Source: Chloroflexota bacterium (GTDB lineage Bacteria > Chloroflexota > Dehalococcoidia > UBA2979). From it: a stretch of DNA of 52,832 nt. A model generated the notes under the pieces. That model saw nothing but the letters and a program-made list of their open reading frames with translations. It searched no databases and was not told the origin of the DNA. Positions 35,108-43,330 of the stretch are shown in pieces (position 1 is the stretch's first letter; every line of letters begins with the position of its first letter). The translations under genes were made by a program, and so were the position numbers. The stretch covers positions 1 through 52,832 of the forward strand of contig QWJG01000006.1 in the NCBI GenBank assembly GCA_009391845.1, in the 5' to 3' direction.

Positions 35108-35154
35108 CTGGCCCGCCGGAGGGTCAGTCACCTCGATCGTCGCCCGCGGGCCAG
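35108..35154 (-). other. Inverted repeat in the purQ-purL gap
   Basis: CTGGCCCGC (35108-35116) and GCGGGCCAG (35146-35154) are perfect 9-base inverted arms separated by 29 bases, occupying most of the gap between the two cistrons. It could form an RNA stem that affects purL expression or stability. Confidence 0.4.
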
Positions 35155-35163
35155 CAACGTCAG

Positions 35164-35859
35164 CTAGGCAGGAACGAGCGAACTGAGCGCCGACTCCCAG
35201 ATCGCGTTGCCATCCTCGTTGCCGAGGAGCGCCTCACAGGCCCGCTCCGGGTGCGGCATCATCCCGAGGACGTTGCCGCCCTCGTTGACGATGCCGGCGA
35301 TGTTGCGGAGCGAACCGTTCGGGTTGGCCTCGGGCGTCGCGTTGCCCGCGGCGTCCACGTAGCGGAAGGCGACGCGGTCCTCGGCTTCGAGGCGATCGAG
35401 GGTCGCGGCATCCGCGTAGTAGTTGCCCTCGCCATGGGAGACCGGCACGCGCAGCAATCGCGCCGGATCGATTGCAGAGGTGAACGGCGACCGCCGGTTA
35501 CCGACCTGGAGCAGCGCGTCCTGGCAGCGGAACTGGAGGCTGTCGTTGCGCATCAAGACGCCGGGCAGGAGCTGTGCCTCACAGAGGATCTGGAATCCGT
35601 TGCAGATCCCGATCACCAGTCCGCCGGCGGCGGCGTGATCGCGGACCGCGTCCATCACCGGCGAGAAGCGGGCGATCGCGCCACAGCGCAGGTAGTCGCC
35701 GTAGGAGAAGCCACCCGGCAGCACCACCAACTCGTCACGGTCAAAGCTGATTGGGTCGCGGTGCCAGATGCGGCGCGACTCGATCCCCACCTGCTGGAGG
35801 GCCCATTCGCAGTCGCGATCACTCCACGTACCGGGAAAGACCAGAACCGCCGCGCGCAT
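35164..35859 (-). CDS. purQ: Phosphoribosylformylglycinamidine synthase, glutaminase subunit
   Basis: 231 residues from ATG at 35859 with GGAGG upstream. A class I glutamine amidotransferase: nucleophile Cys in [12 protein letters not shown], catalytic His/Glu in [14 protein letters not shown]. It starts [20 protein letters not shown] and includes [20 protein letters not shown]. It supplies ammonia to PurL, encoded next. Confidence 0.97.
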   Translation of the reverse strand: MRAAVLVFPGTWSDRDCEWALQQVGIESRRIWHRDPISFDRDELVVLPGGFSYGDYLRCGAIARFSPVMDAVRDHAAAGGLVIGICNGFQILCEAQLLPGVLMRNDSLQFRCQDALLQVGNRRSPFTSAIDPARLLRVPVSHGEGNYYADAATLDRLEAEDRVAFRYVDAAGNATPEANPNGSLRNIAGIVNEGGNVLGMMPHPERACEALLGNEDGNAIWESALSSLVPA

Positions 35860-35961
35860 CGCGCCTCCAAGCTCGGGGAGTGGCACGCCCTCGCGGATCG
35901 CAGTGGTCCGAGGGCGACGCATCGAGGATAGCGGCGGGCGCGCGTTCGCTCGAACGCGGCC

Positions 35962-38280
35962 TTAGCTGTCGTCCTCGCTCAGCTCATTCTCCCCGCGATC
36001 GGCCTCGGCTGCCGCGCGCCGCGGCTCGGGTGGCTCGATGATCACGTCCGCCCCTCGACGCGCCGCGCTCGCGGAACCGCGTCCCGCGCCGTTCGCGCCC
36101 GCGGCGCTGGTCGCCGGCGCGCTGCTTCCAACCGCACGGCCGCGTGCCTCAAGCTCCCGTTGGGTCGGATCGGGGTACTCGACGCGCGGATGGAACACCG
36201 CAGTCAGCGTGGCGATATAGGTCTCGCGCACGATCCCCAGGTCGCGCAGCGAGATCGGGGACTCGTCGAATTCGCCCTCGTCGATCCGTTCGCGGAACGT
36301 GTTCGAAACGATCGTGCGAATGCGCTCAGTGCTGTGATCAGAACTCGCGCGGGTCGCTGCCTCGCAACTGTCCGCCAGCATCACCAGCGCCGCTTCGCGT
36401 GACTGCGGCCGCGGGCCCGGGTAGCGGAACAGCTCCGGGTCGATGTCGGGATCGACCTCCGCCGCACGACGGTAGAAGAAGGTCACCAGGCGCTGGCCGT
36501 GGTGCTGGCGGATGAACTGAATCAGCACTTCCGGCAGACCGGACTTCCGGGCCAGCTCCACGCCGCCGGTCACGTGCTGCATGATCACGCGCGTGCTCTG
36601 CAGCGGATCGAGGCCCTCGTGCGGATTGGCCTCGCCGCCGGTGTTCTCCACAAAGAAGCCGGGCGCCGTGAGCTTGCCGATGTCGTGGTAGTAAGCGCCG
36701 ACACGCGCGAGCAGCGGGTCCGCGCCGATCCGATCGGCTGCGCGCTCCGCGAGGTTGCCAACGAGGATCGAGTGCTGGAACGTCCCCGGCGCTTCGTCCT
36801 GGAGCCGCCGCAACACTGGCCGGCTGAGCTGCGCCAGCTCCATCAGTTCGACACGCGTGATGATCCCGAACGGTCGGCTGAGCAAGACGAACGCGCCGAC
36901 GCCGATCAAGGCGGAGAGCAGCCCGTTCGCCGCCACCGCGCCGACGAGCCAGAAGAGATCGACGAACCCGCCGTCCGTATCGATCAACCAGATCGGCAGC
37001 ACCGCCAAACCCGAGGCGATCGCCGCCGCTATTCCAGCGGCGAGGAAGCGTTGAAGCTGGTCCGCGTTCGCCGCGACAAACACCCCGGCCAACGAACCCG
37101 CGATCGTCGCCAGCGCAAGCCGCGCGGTCTCGAGCTGCGCCGCGGAGCCGCCGGATTCGAGGCCCGGCGCGTAGCCGCTGGTAAAGAGCACCAACCCCGC
37201 GAGGATCGCGGAGAGCAACACCGCGACGCCCACGTCCAAGAGCACCGCCGCGGCGATCGGACCGGCGGCAAGCGGCAACGCATGAGCGAGGAAGTGACGA
37301 TCGAGGTCTGGCGATACGATCGGCAACGCGAACTTCGCGATGGCCGCCGGCACGATCAGCAGCAGACCGACCAGGACGATTCGCCGCGGACCGCGCACCG
37401 AAGCCGGCTTCGCGATCAGCAGGTAACCAACGAGGGCCGCTCCGGAGAGCAGCGCGATGATCGCCGTCGCGGCGATGCGTTTTGGATCGATTCCAGTGGA
37501 GCGGAGCTCCAACTCGTCCAGCGCCTCCACGTCGGCTTGCGTGAGGACCGCGCCGGATTCGATCACGATCTCGCCGCGCGCGAAGTCGATCAGCACCGGC
37601 GGGGTGTTCTGGCGCGCCTCCTCACGGAGTTGCTCCGTGTTCACGGCGTCCACGGTTACGGTCGCAACGATCAACGGATCGATCAGCTCGCGGAGCGCGA
37701 TGATCTGATCCGCCTCGAGCGCCGGCGACAGCAGGCCGGCGGCGCGGCTGCGCGCGGCTGCGACTTCGTCTTCGCCGATCGCGCCGGCGAGCGTGCTGCC
37801 CAGCGAGCTGCGGGCCTCGTCGGAGAGCGTGCGCCACTGGGCAAAGTCCGAACCGACGACGGTGGCGGCCGCGCGCTGTGACAGTTCGGTGCCCGGGATC
37901 GCCCGCACTTCGGTCTCGCGGGCGGACGCGGACAGCGAGGTGTCCCCGCGAATCTGATCGATCTCGGCGAGGATCGCATCGAGCTGAGAGAGCTGTGTGT
38001 CGCGGGCATCGGTGTCCAGCACCAGTACGTCGGCGACCTCGGCGGCCCGTTCCGCGCGGAGCTGCTCGGTGAGGACCGTCGACTCGTAGTTGACGGCGCG
38101 CGGCGCCAGGATGTCGCGGTTGACCGTGGCACCAACGTCCAGCAACTGGCCGCCGGGGAACCACGGGAACAGCACGGCGAACAAGAGCGCGGCCAGCAAG
38201 CCACCGAAGAAGATGATCGAGTTGTGGCCCTCGGAAGGCGTCAACTGGAGGAATTGGGGGCGCGCTGGCTGCTTCGTCAT
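35962..38280 (-). CDS. pgpH: 7TM-HD membrane phosphodiesterase, PgpH-like (c-di-AMP hydrolase family)
   Basis: 772 residues. One membrane helix (about 22-41), an extracytoplasmic 7TMR-HDED-type domain (about 50-265), seven hydrophobic segments (about 268-470), then an HD domain with QHSILVGNL (His503) and HDIGK (532-536), and a disordered Ala/Gly/Arg/Glu-rich tail (about 700-772). PgpH proteins hydrolyse c-di-AMP, an osmotic and cell-wall signal. Substrate is inferred from the family. It sits downstream of rpsU-yqeY, a frequent neighbourhood. Confidence 0.9.
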   Translation of the reverse strand: MTKQPARPQFLQLTPSEGHNSIIFFGGLLAALLFAVLFPWFPGGQLLDVGATVNRDILAPRAVNYESTVLTEQLRAERAAEVADVLVLDTDARDTQLSQLDAILAEIDQIRGDTSLSASARETEVRAIPGTELSQRAAATVVGSDFAQWRTLSDEARSSLGSTLAGAIGEDEVAAARSRAAGLLSPALEADQIIALRELIDPLIVATVTVDAVNTEQLREEARQNTPPVLIDFARGEIVIESGAVLTQADVEALDELELRSTGIDPKRIAATAIIALLSGAALVGYLLIAKPASVRGPRRIVLVGLLLIVPAAIAKFALPIVSPDLDRHFLAHALPLAAGPIAAAVLLDVGVAVLLSAILAGLVLFTSGYAPGLESGGSAAQLETARLALATIAGSLAGVFVAANADQLQRFLAAGIAAAIASGLAVLPIWLIDTDGGFVDLFWLVGAVAANGLLSALIGVGAFVLLSRPFGIITRVELMELAQLSRPVLRRLQDEAPGTFQHSILVGNLAERAADRIGADPLLARVGAYYHDIGKLTAPGFFVENTGGEANPHEGLDPLQSTRVIMQHVTGGVELARKSGLPEVLIQFIRQHHGQRLVTFFYRRAAEVDPDIDPELFRYPGPRPQSREAALVMLADSCEAATRASSDHSTERIRTIVSNTFRERIDEGEFDESPISLRDLGIVRETYIATLTAVFHPRVEYPDPTQRELEARGRAVGSSAPATSAAGANGAGRGSASAARRGADVIIEPPEPRRAAAEADRGENELSEDDS

Positions 38281-38312
38281 GCGAACGCTTCTCGGGCGGA
38301 AGCCCGCTTCGA

Positions 38313-38762
38313 TCAGCCGGAGAGCAGTTCCCGAACAATCGCGTTGGCGGCGCGACCGTCGGCTCGACCATCCAGCTTCTGCATGAGTGGTCCCATCACC
38401 TTGCCAAGATCGTCCATCCCGGACGCGCCCACCTCGGCGATGGTCGCTTCCACGAGGAGACGGACGGCGGCGTCATCGAGCTGTTCCGGGAGGAAGGTCG
38501 CGATGATCGCGAGTTCCGCTTCCTCGGATGCCACGAGGTCTTCGCGGGCGCCCTTGCGGTACTCCTCGATGGAGTCGCGGCGCTGCTTCGCCTCTTTCTG
38601 GAGGACCTTCAGCGTCTCGTCGTCGGACAGCTCGTGCCCGGCCTCGATGCGGCCATTCTCGATCGCCGCGATCAGCAGCCGCAGCGTGTCACGCTGAAAT
38701 CGTTCGCCCGCCTTGGTCGCGGCCACCATTTCCTGGCGGATCGTTGTGGCAATCGAGCTCAC
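38313..38762 (-). CDS. yqeY: GatB/YqeY domain protein
   Basis: 149 residues, the full length of stand-alone YqeY. Features are RFQRDTLRLLIAAIENGRIE, DETLKVLQKEAKQRRDSIEE and the C-terminal domain TIAEVGASGMDDLGKVMGPL, similar to the tail of the GatB amidotransferase subunit. It may assist tRNA-dependent amidation or have an unrelated tRNA-binding role. GTG start with GGAG five bases upstream. It lies downstream of rpsU, as in many bacteria. Confidence 0.93.
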   Translation of the reverse strand: MSSIATTIRQEMVAATKAGERFQRDTLRLLIAAIENGRIEAGHELSDDETLKVLQKEAKQRRDSIEEYRKGAREDLVASEEAELAIIATFLPEQLDDAAVRLLVEATIAEVGASGMDDLGKVMGPLMQKLDGRADGRAANAIVRELLSG

Positions 38763-38822
38763 GACATCTCCAGTTCGGCGCGGGTGGTGCCCATCATAGC
38801 CGGGGGCGCTGCGCGAACGCCG

Positions 38823-38847
38823 AACCCGCGCCAGCGCGGCGTGGGTT
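38823..38847 (-). terminator. Hairpin after rpsU
   Basis: AACCC (38823-38827) pairs with GGGTT (38843-38847), extended inwards by four more base pairs after one mismatch, between the rpsU stop and the yqeY start. No T-run. It may reduce read-through from the strongly expressed rpsU into yqeY. Confidence 0.35.
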
Positions 38848-38910
38848 TACGGCGTACTCGTGATCGAGTTGAGAGATGACCGGATGGCGGAACGGGAACG
38901 GAGCGCGAGC

Positions 38911-39123
38911 CTAGAAGAACTCGCGCCGCTTCTGCGCCTTGATGATGGACTTGCGGAGCTTGCGCCGGCGGGCGGCGTCCTTCTTCTTCCGCTTTTCGGA
39001 CGGCTTCTCGTAGAACTCGTGCCGGCGGGCAGCCGTCAGGATGCCCTCGGACTGCACGCGCTTATTGAAACGGCGCAGTGCTGCGTCGAGTGATTCGGAT
39101 TCGGCAATGGTGACTTCGGCCAC
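38911..39123 (-). CDS. rpsU: 30S ribosomal protein bS21
   Basis: 70 residues from a GTG at 39123 with GGAG three bases upstream. Family sequence: SLDAALRRFNKRVQSEGILT, RRHEFYEKPSEKRKKKDAAR, RRRKLRKSIIKAQKRREFF. The longer open frame upstream contains the promoter and is not coding. bS21 helps base-pair the anti-Shine-Dalgarno region. It has its own promoter at 39219-39247. Confidence 0.95.
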   Translation of the reverse strand: MAEVTIAESESLDAALRRFNKRVQSEGILTAARRHEFYEKPSEKRKKKDAARRRKLRKSIIKAQKRREFF

Positions 39124-39190
39124 GTTCTCCAGGGGACCCTTCTTCAGCGCGGTCCGACCCCAGTGTGGTCGCGTCGACGCCGATCGTAAC

Positions 39191-39214
39191 GATGCGCACC
39201 ACGAGGTGCGCATC
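39191..39214 (-). promoter_or_regulatory. Perfect 10-bp hairpin at the 5' end of the rpsU transcript
   Basis: GATGCGCACC (39191-39200) and GGTGCGCATC (39205-39214) pair perfectly around a 4-base loop. It lies about 5 bases downstream of the -10 box, so it would be the very 5' end of the rpsU mRNA, where it could stabilise the message or control translation. It could instead be a terminator for the genes upstream. Confidence 0.55.
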
Positions 39215-39218
39215 TGCG

Positions 39219-39247
39219 AGCGTAGAGAGGGACCGCCCGCGCGTCAA
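39219..39247 (-). promoter_or_regulatory. Predicted rpsU promoter
   Basis: Minus strand: TTGACG (39242-39247), 17-base spacer, TACGCT (39219-39224). Both boxes match the rplI promoter closely. The whole element is embedded in the arms of a hairpin (39227-39262). Confidence 0.6.
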
Positions 39248-39262
39248 CGCGAGTGGTCCCTC
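39227..39262 (-). terminator. Hairpin after the rubredoxin-like gene, overlapping the rpsU promoter
   Basis: GAGGGACC (39227-39234) and GGTCCCTC (39255-39262) form an 8-bp stem with an inner CGCG/CGCG stem around TTGA. It begins about 10 bases after the stop of the upstream small gene, so it is a likely 3' end of the respiratory operon. It shares sequence with the rpsU -35 and spacer. Confidence 0.45.
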
Positions 39263-39272
39263 GGCTGTGGAA

Positions 39273-39416
39273 CTAGTCGGCGGAAGGCAGCACCTTCGGC
39301 TGCAGTTCTTCCATGCCACGACCGTCAACGTTGAGGTTGCAGTCGCCCGGCTTGATGCAGAGCACCTCGATGCCGGTGTTCTCGTCCTTGTAGCGCTTAC
39401 CCAGTGCAACGGCCAC
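39273..39416 (-). CDS. Micro-protein, Cys-depleted desulforedoxin-like paralogue
   Basis: 47 residues from a GTG with AGGAGGA ideally placed. Sequence begins VAVALGKRYKDENTGIEVLC and ends MEELQPKVLPSAD. The GKRY start, the middle and the LQPK.LPS end resemble the desulforedoxin-like N-terminal zinc/iron ribbon, but the first CxxC is replaced (DENTG) and only two Cys remain, not in a CC pair. It follows a 39-residue relative that keeps the CxxC by 18 bases. Probably a real small gene; its function is not known. Confidence 0.65.
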   Translation of the reverse strand: MAVALGKRYKDENTGIEVLCIKPGDCNLNVDGRGMEELQPKVLPSAD

Positions 39417-39434
39417 GGTTATGTCCTCCTGCGC

Positions 39435-39554
39435 TTACAGCTGCTCGAGCGGCTCTTCGCCGCAGCGCAGTTCGCCCTCGTCGGCGCCGCGGGTCACGAT
39501 GAACTCCGCGCCGCAGCTCTGGCATCGGTATCGCTTGCCCGTGATCGCTGCCAT
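39435..39554 (-). CDS. Micro-protein, rubredoxin/desulforedoxin-like
   Basis: 39 residues, MAAITGKRYRCQSCGAEFIV then TRGADEGELRCGEEPLEQL. YRCQSCGAEF is a CxxCG metal-binding knuckle and RCGEEPL is the site of the usual CCGxPM pair, with only one Cys here. Such ribbons bind iron or zinc in desulforedoxin and at the start of desulfoferrodoxin. It lies between the cytochrome c gene (100 bases upstream) and its Cys-poor relative. Confidence 0.7.
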   Translation of the reverse strand: MAAITGKRYRCQSCGAEFIVTRGADEGELRCGEEPLEQL

Positions 39555-39654
39555 GGTACCCCCGTCATTCCGTCAGTCAGTGCGGACGCATTACGTCGAA
39601 CGGTCAGCCTAGTGACCGTCGCGCTCACGATCCATCCCGAACCCCCGCGGGCCG

Positions 39655-40599
39655 CTACGGATCGGTGTTCTTCAGCCAGGTCACGATCCCCGCGACCTCG
39701 TCCGGCGTCAGTTCCGCGCCACCCCCGAACGGCGACATCGCAGTCCCCGCACGACCGTTGGTGAGGACGTCGATGTAGAAGTCATCGGACTCGGTGAGCA
39801 CATCCCTTGTCAGCGGCAGGCCAACGCCGCCTTCGCGGTTCTGACCGTGACAACCGGCGCAGAGCGAAGCAAAGTACTCACGAACCGGCAGGGTCTGGAC
39901 CATCGCGTCTTCCGGCCCGCCGCCAGCAGTGGCGGTGCCGCCAGGCTCGGCGGTGCCGTCCGCGCCCGGCGTCTCGGACGCGATCGCCCCCGAGGCGAAC
40001 GGGTCGCGGTCACGGAACGGCTTCGCGGTGATGCCGTTGTACTGCCCGCAGTTCTCCTTGGTCGGCGCCAGACCGGCGCCATCCAGAATGATGCTCTCGC
40101 GGGTCAACTCAGGAATCTGGTGCGTGTCGTTCTCGTGGCCCAGTTCGACGACGAGGTCCCAGCGGCCCTCGGTAATCAGCGTCACCAGGTATTCGATCTG
40201 ACGATCGGACAACGGGCCGCCGTACCGCTCGGACCAGACCGGCATCACCGTGTTGGTGCGCCCGCAGGCGATGCTGTCGCCCAGGAAGCCGCGAATGCCA
40301 TCAGCCACGCCGATCGCCGTCGCGTCGGAATTGAACGCGTTCTCCTCGCCGAGGATCAGGAACGCCGGCGTGTTGAGCTTCGCGCCGATGGCGCCTTCGT
40401 CCGGCCCAAGGCCTTCGAGGCCGTGACAGCCGCGGCAGTTCTGCACAAAGATCTCGGCGCCGCGCTCGGAGAAGACCTCGGTCTGATTCTCGACCGCGGC
40501 CTCCTGGCGATTCGGCTCGTTGAGCACGTTGGCCGCGAAGAAGAGGGCCACCAGGAAGAGGAGGCCGATCATCGCGTTGACTTGCTTGCTCGTATTCAT
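39655..40599 (-). CDS. Membrane-anchored di-haem cytochrome c subunit
   Basis: 314 residues. One N-terminal membrane anchor (about 8-25). Two c-type haem sites: CRGCH (55-59) with probable distal Met119, and CAGCH (247-251) with probable Met288. A Gly/Ala/Thr/Pro-rich linker (about 203-232) joins the two cytochrome domains. Position after Rieske and cytochrome b genes indicates that it is the cytochrome c subunit of a quinol:acceptor oxidoreductase and passes electrons outward. Confidence 0.92.
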   Translation of the reverse strand: MNTSKQVNAMIGLLFLVALFFAANVLNEPNRQEAAVENQTEVFSERGAEIFVQNCRGCHGLEGLGPDEGAIGAKLNTPAFLILGEENAFNSDATAIGVADGIRGFLGDSIACGRTNTVMPVWSERYGGPLSDRQIEYLVTLITEGRWDLVVELGHENDTHQIPELTRESIILDGAGLAPTKENCGQYNGITAKPFRDRDPFASGAIASETPGADGTAEPGGTATAGGGPEDAMVQTLPVREYFASLCAGCHGQNREGGVGLPLTRDVLTESDDFYIDVLTNGRAGTAMSPFGGGAELTPDEVAGIVTWLKNTDP

Positions 40600-40643
40600 G
40601 CGATCACCGTTCCGCGGGCCGGGTGGGTCTGCAAGATGCTCGC

Positions 40644-41330
40644 CTAGGTGGGAAGCAGCGGGTGCGTGACCGCGCGCTCCGGATTGTCGGGACCACCGGA
40701 TGTGATGGAGCCGGTCTGGACGGTGACGTTGCCGGCGTCGTCAATCTCGATCGCCATGGTGTCCATCGAGCGCGGCGCCGGGCCGAACACGCGGATCCCT
40801 GACTTGGTGTACGTGGATCCATGGCACGGGCACTGATACCAGCTCGTGTCACTGGACACCTCGACGCTCGCACCGGGCAGCCACGGCACCGTGCATCCGA
40901 GGTGCGGGCACTTCCGCCAGAGCGCGATCAGGCCCTCGCCGCCGCCGGTGCCGTTGTCGGCCATGTCGGTCGGATCGAGGTTGGCGATCCAGAACTGGCC
41001 GGCGCTGTTCGCCACCGGCGGAGCGCCACGCAGGTACTCGGTCACGTTGCCGGCAGCCACCGGGCCACCGAACCCCTTCACGTTCCGCGGATAGAAGAAG
41101 TCGACGAAGAGCGCAACGCCGCCGCCAAGCGTGACGCCGAGCCCGGTCCAGAACGACGCGCGCAGGAAGTTGCGGCGCGATACATCCATCTCGATCGGCG
41201 CAGCCTGGGTCGTCGGCACCGACTCGGGCGCAGCCAACTCTGTCCGACGCGAGGCGAGCGCCTCGCGCCAGGCATCGGTAGCCGAGGCGCGTTCCGCCGG
41301 AGCGTCCGGTGTCTGTGTCTCGTTCGCCAC
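40644..41330 (-). CDS. Rieske iron-sulfur subunit of a bc-type complex
   Basis: 228 residues from a GTG with GGGAG upstream. A Tat-like signal-anchor (SRRNFLRASFWTGLGVTLGG, about 51-80) follows a ~50-residue cytoplasmic tail. The [2Fe-2S] ligands are in CPHLGC (141-146) and CPCHGS (167-172). It transfers electrons from quinol to the cytochrome c subunit. Spacing to both neighbours is about 45-55 bases. Confidence 0.95.
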   Translation of the reverse strand: MANETQTPDAPAERASATDAWREALASRRTELAAPESVPTTQAAPIEMDVSRRNFLRASFWTGLGVTLGGGVALFVDFFYPRNVKGFGGPVAAGNVTEYLRGAPPVANSAGQFWIANLDPTDMADNGTGGGEGLIALWRKCPHLGCTVPWLPGASVEVSSDTSWYQCPCHGSTYTKSGIRVFGPAPRSMDTMAIEIDDAGNVTVQTGSITSGGPDNPERAVTHPLLPT

Positions 41331-41384
41331 TTCGATGCTCCCTCCAGCAGCCGCACCTCAGCGCGGCGGCGGGGTGGCCGTTCC

Positions 41385-42302
41385 CTAGTGTTCCGCGAAG
41401 ATCGTGTACGGCACCAGCTCGAGCCCCTGCCCGCGGAAGAACGTTCCGATGATGGTCAGGGTCACGTAGACGGCGATGAAGCCGCTGAACTGCAGAATCA
41501 TGTGATCGCGCTTCGTCTGCGCAAGTTTGAGCTTCCAGGCCACCGCCGACAGCAGGAGCGGGAGGCCGACCATCATCGTCACGGGAATGATCTGCTCGAC
41601 AATCATCGCCGGGAAATTGACGTCGAGGTCGATCGCTGGGAGGCCGAGGAGGTCGGTCCGCAGCACCTTCGATCCCAGGGGGATTTGGGTGAGTTCGTCG
41701 GGCCAGTTCACTTCGGTCTGGAGTGAACGGAGGCTCTTGAGGAAGTTGAGTTTCTCCGGCCAGCCGTTGAAGGCGGGGTTGTCCTCGGTGGTGCCGGGGA
41801 GGAAGCGGTTTTCGCCAGGGTTGGCGATCCATTCGAAGATACGAACGTGGAAGGAGGCGTCGTAGAAGATCAGCAGGGTGGTGCCGATGGCACCGACGAT
41901 GGCGCCGGTGATGAGGTTCGGCCAGGCGCGGGGGCTCGAGAGCCATTCGCCCTGGTACTCGTTGGAGGTGTCGAAGTAGGGGATCGCGCCGAGCGCGATC
42001 AAGGCAACGGTCGGGACGATGACGCCGGCGAGGGCCGGGTGCATGTGGAGCAGCAGTTCCTGGAGGTTGAGGAAGTACCAGGGCGCCTTGGAGGGGTTCG
42101 GGGTGACGGCGGGGTTCGCCTGATCGAGGAGGATGGCGTCGACCATGATCGAGAGAATGGCGATGAGGCCGAGGAAGAGCACGGCCGAGATGAACTCGAC
42201 GAAGACGAGATCCGGCCAGACGAGCAGTTCTTCCTCACGGACGCGGCGCGCGCGAGCGCGTACCGCTCGTGAAGCCGGCTGTGCCTGTTCAGCAACCGCC
42301 AT
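41385..42302 (-). CDS. Cytochrome b C-terminal/subunit IV-like protein
   Basis: 305 residues. The first part has a typical WPDL start (EEELLVWPDLVFVEFISAVL), then NPSKAPWYFLNLQELLLHMH with the PW of the quinol-oxidation (PEWY-like) region, and helices to about residue 150. A ~75-residue loop (GENRFLPGTTEDNPAFNGWP) separates these from two more hydrophobic segments near the C-terminus (IIPVTMMVGLPLLLSAVAWK, VYVTLTIIGTFF). This split organisation is as in menaquinol bc complexes of Gram-positives and Chloroflexota. The base composition changes inside this gene. Confidence 0.9.
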   Translation of the reverse strand: MAVAEQAQPASRAVRARARRVREEELLVWPDLVFVEFISAVLFLGLIAILSIMVDAILLDQANPAVTPNPSKAPWYFLNLQELLLHMHPALAGVIVPTVALIALGAIPYFDTSNEYQGEWLSSPRAWPNLITGAIVGAIGTTLLIFYDASFHVRIFEWIANPGENRFLPGTTEDNPAFNGWPEKLNFLKSLRSLQTEVNWPDELTQIPLGSKVLRTDLLGLPAIDLDVNFPAMIVEQIIPVTMMVGLPLLLSAVAWKLKLAQTKRDHMILQFSGFIAVYVTLTIIGTFFRGQGLELVPYTIFAEH

Positions 42303-42350
42303 GATGGCTCCCGTTCTGATCCTGCCCGTACGGCTTCGTCACGCTGGCCA

Positions 42351-43106
42351 CTAGAGCGGCCGTGCCAGGCCGCCGTCGCGGCGGATTCGCCAGAAGTGAA
42401 CGGTCATGAAGACTGCCGCGAGTAACGGCAATCCGATGACATGGAGGGTGTAGAAGCGGATGAGGGCGGACTGTCCGACCTGGAATCCACCGACGAGGAT
42501 GAAGCGGTTGGGCTCACCGAGCAGCGGGGCGGAACCAATCATGTTGGTACCGACGGTGATGGCCCAGAGGGCGAGCTGGTCCCACGGCAAGAGGTAGCCG
42601 GTGAAGGAGAGCAGCAGGGTGAGGACGAGCAGCACGACGCCGACGACCCAGTTGAATTCGCGCGGCGGCTTGTACGCGCCGGTGTAGAAGACTCGCATCA
42701 TGTGCATGAGGACGGTGAGCACCATGCCGTGCGCCATCCAGCGGTGCATGTTGCGCATGAGCTTGCCGAAGCGGACGTCGGTATCGAGCGCGAGGATGTC
42801 GCCGTACGCCCGTTCGATGGAGGGGACGTAATAGAACATCAGCAGGACGCCGGTGATGGTGAGGCCGAGGAAGAGGAAGAAGGAGAGGCCACCCAGGCAG
42901 AAAGTGTGGGTGATCTTGACGTGGGTGCGGTGAATGCGGGTGGGGTGGAGGTGCAGGAAGACGTTGGTGGCAACGGCAAGCATCTGGTTACGGGGGGTGT
43001 TGGGGTAGCCGGATCGGAAGATGGACTTCCAGAGGCGGTTCTTGAAGGCCCCGTCATAGAGACGATCACCAAGCGATCGGCCCTGTGGCTGCTCACTCGT
43101 CGCCAT
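42351..43106 (-). CDS. Cytochrome b N-terminal domain (b6-like)
   Basis: 251 residues with four membrane helices. Haem ligands are His121 and His135 ([14 protein letters not shown]) and His222 and His237 (LHVIGLP, TVHFW); the 14 residues between the second pair match the b6 type. PRE and [11 protein letters not shown] are also typical. The protein forms the quinone-binding core with the subunit IV-like partner encoded next. It is preceded by a 33-residue membrane peptide gene. Confidence 0.95.
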   Translation of the reverse strand: MATSEQPQGRSLGDRLYDGAFKNRLWKSIFRSGYPNTPRNQMLAVATNVFLHLHPTRIHRTHVKITHTFCLGGLSFFLFLGLTITGVLLMFYYVPSIERAYGDILALDTDVRFGKLMRNMHRWMAHGMVLTVLMHMMRVFYTGAYKPPREFNWVVGVVLLVLTLLLSFTGYLLPWDQLALWAITVGTNMIGSAPLLGEPNRFILVGGFQVGQSALIRFYTLHVIGLPLLAAVFMTVHFWRIRRDGGLARPL

Positions 43107-43153
43107 CAGTTACCCCAGCTTCTCGTTCACGGATTGTCGGCGACGCAGCATGG

Positions 43154-43255
43154 CTACGCCTCCCACCATTTCCCGAGCACGACCATGATTCCGAGGCCAA
43201 GCATGAAGGTGACAAACACGGCGAGCAGTTCTAGCCCTTCGCCTTCACCAATCAC
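43154..43255 (-). CDS. 33-residue single-helix membrane peptide at the head of the bc operon
   Basis: GTG start with AGGAGG seven bases upstream. The peptide is VIGEGEGLELLAVFVTFMLG then LGIMVVLGKWWEA: a short acidic N-terminus, one membrane helix of about 20 residues, and a Lys-Trp-Trp end typical of an interface anchor. It resembles the tiny subunits of other respiratory complexes (CcoQ-, PetG/PetN-like) only in size and topology. A 13-codon ATG frame (43110-43151) fills the remaining gap before the cytochrome b gene and is probably not a gene. Confidence 0.6.
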   Translation of the reverse strand: MIGEGEGLELLAVFVTFMLGLGIMVVLGKWWEA

Positions 43256-43330
43256 GATTGCCTCCTACCGCCGGAGATTCGGCGCTCACAAACCCGTCCT
43301 CCGCACGGCGGCGCCGTCGAAGGTATGGCG

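Noticed and set aside
43110..43151. 13-codon ATG frame between the membrane micro-peptide and cytochrome b
   Set aside because: Too short and without a ribosome site; probably just spacer.
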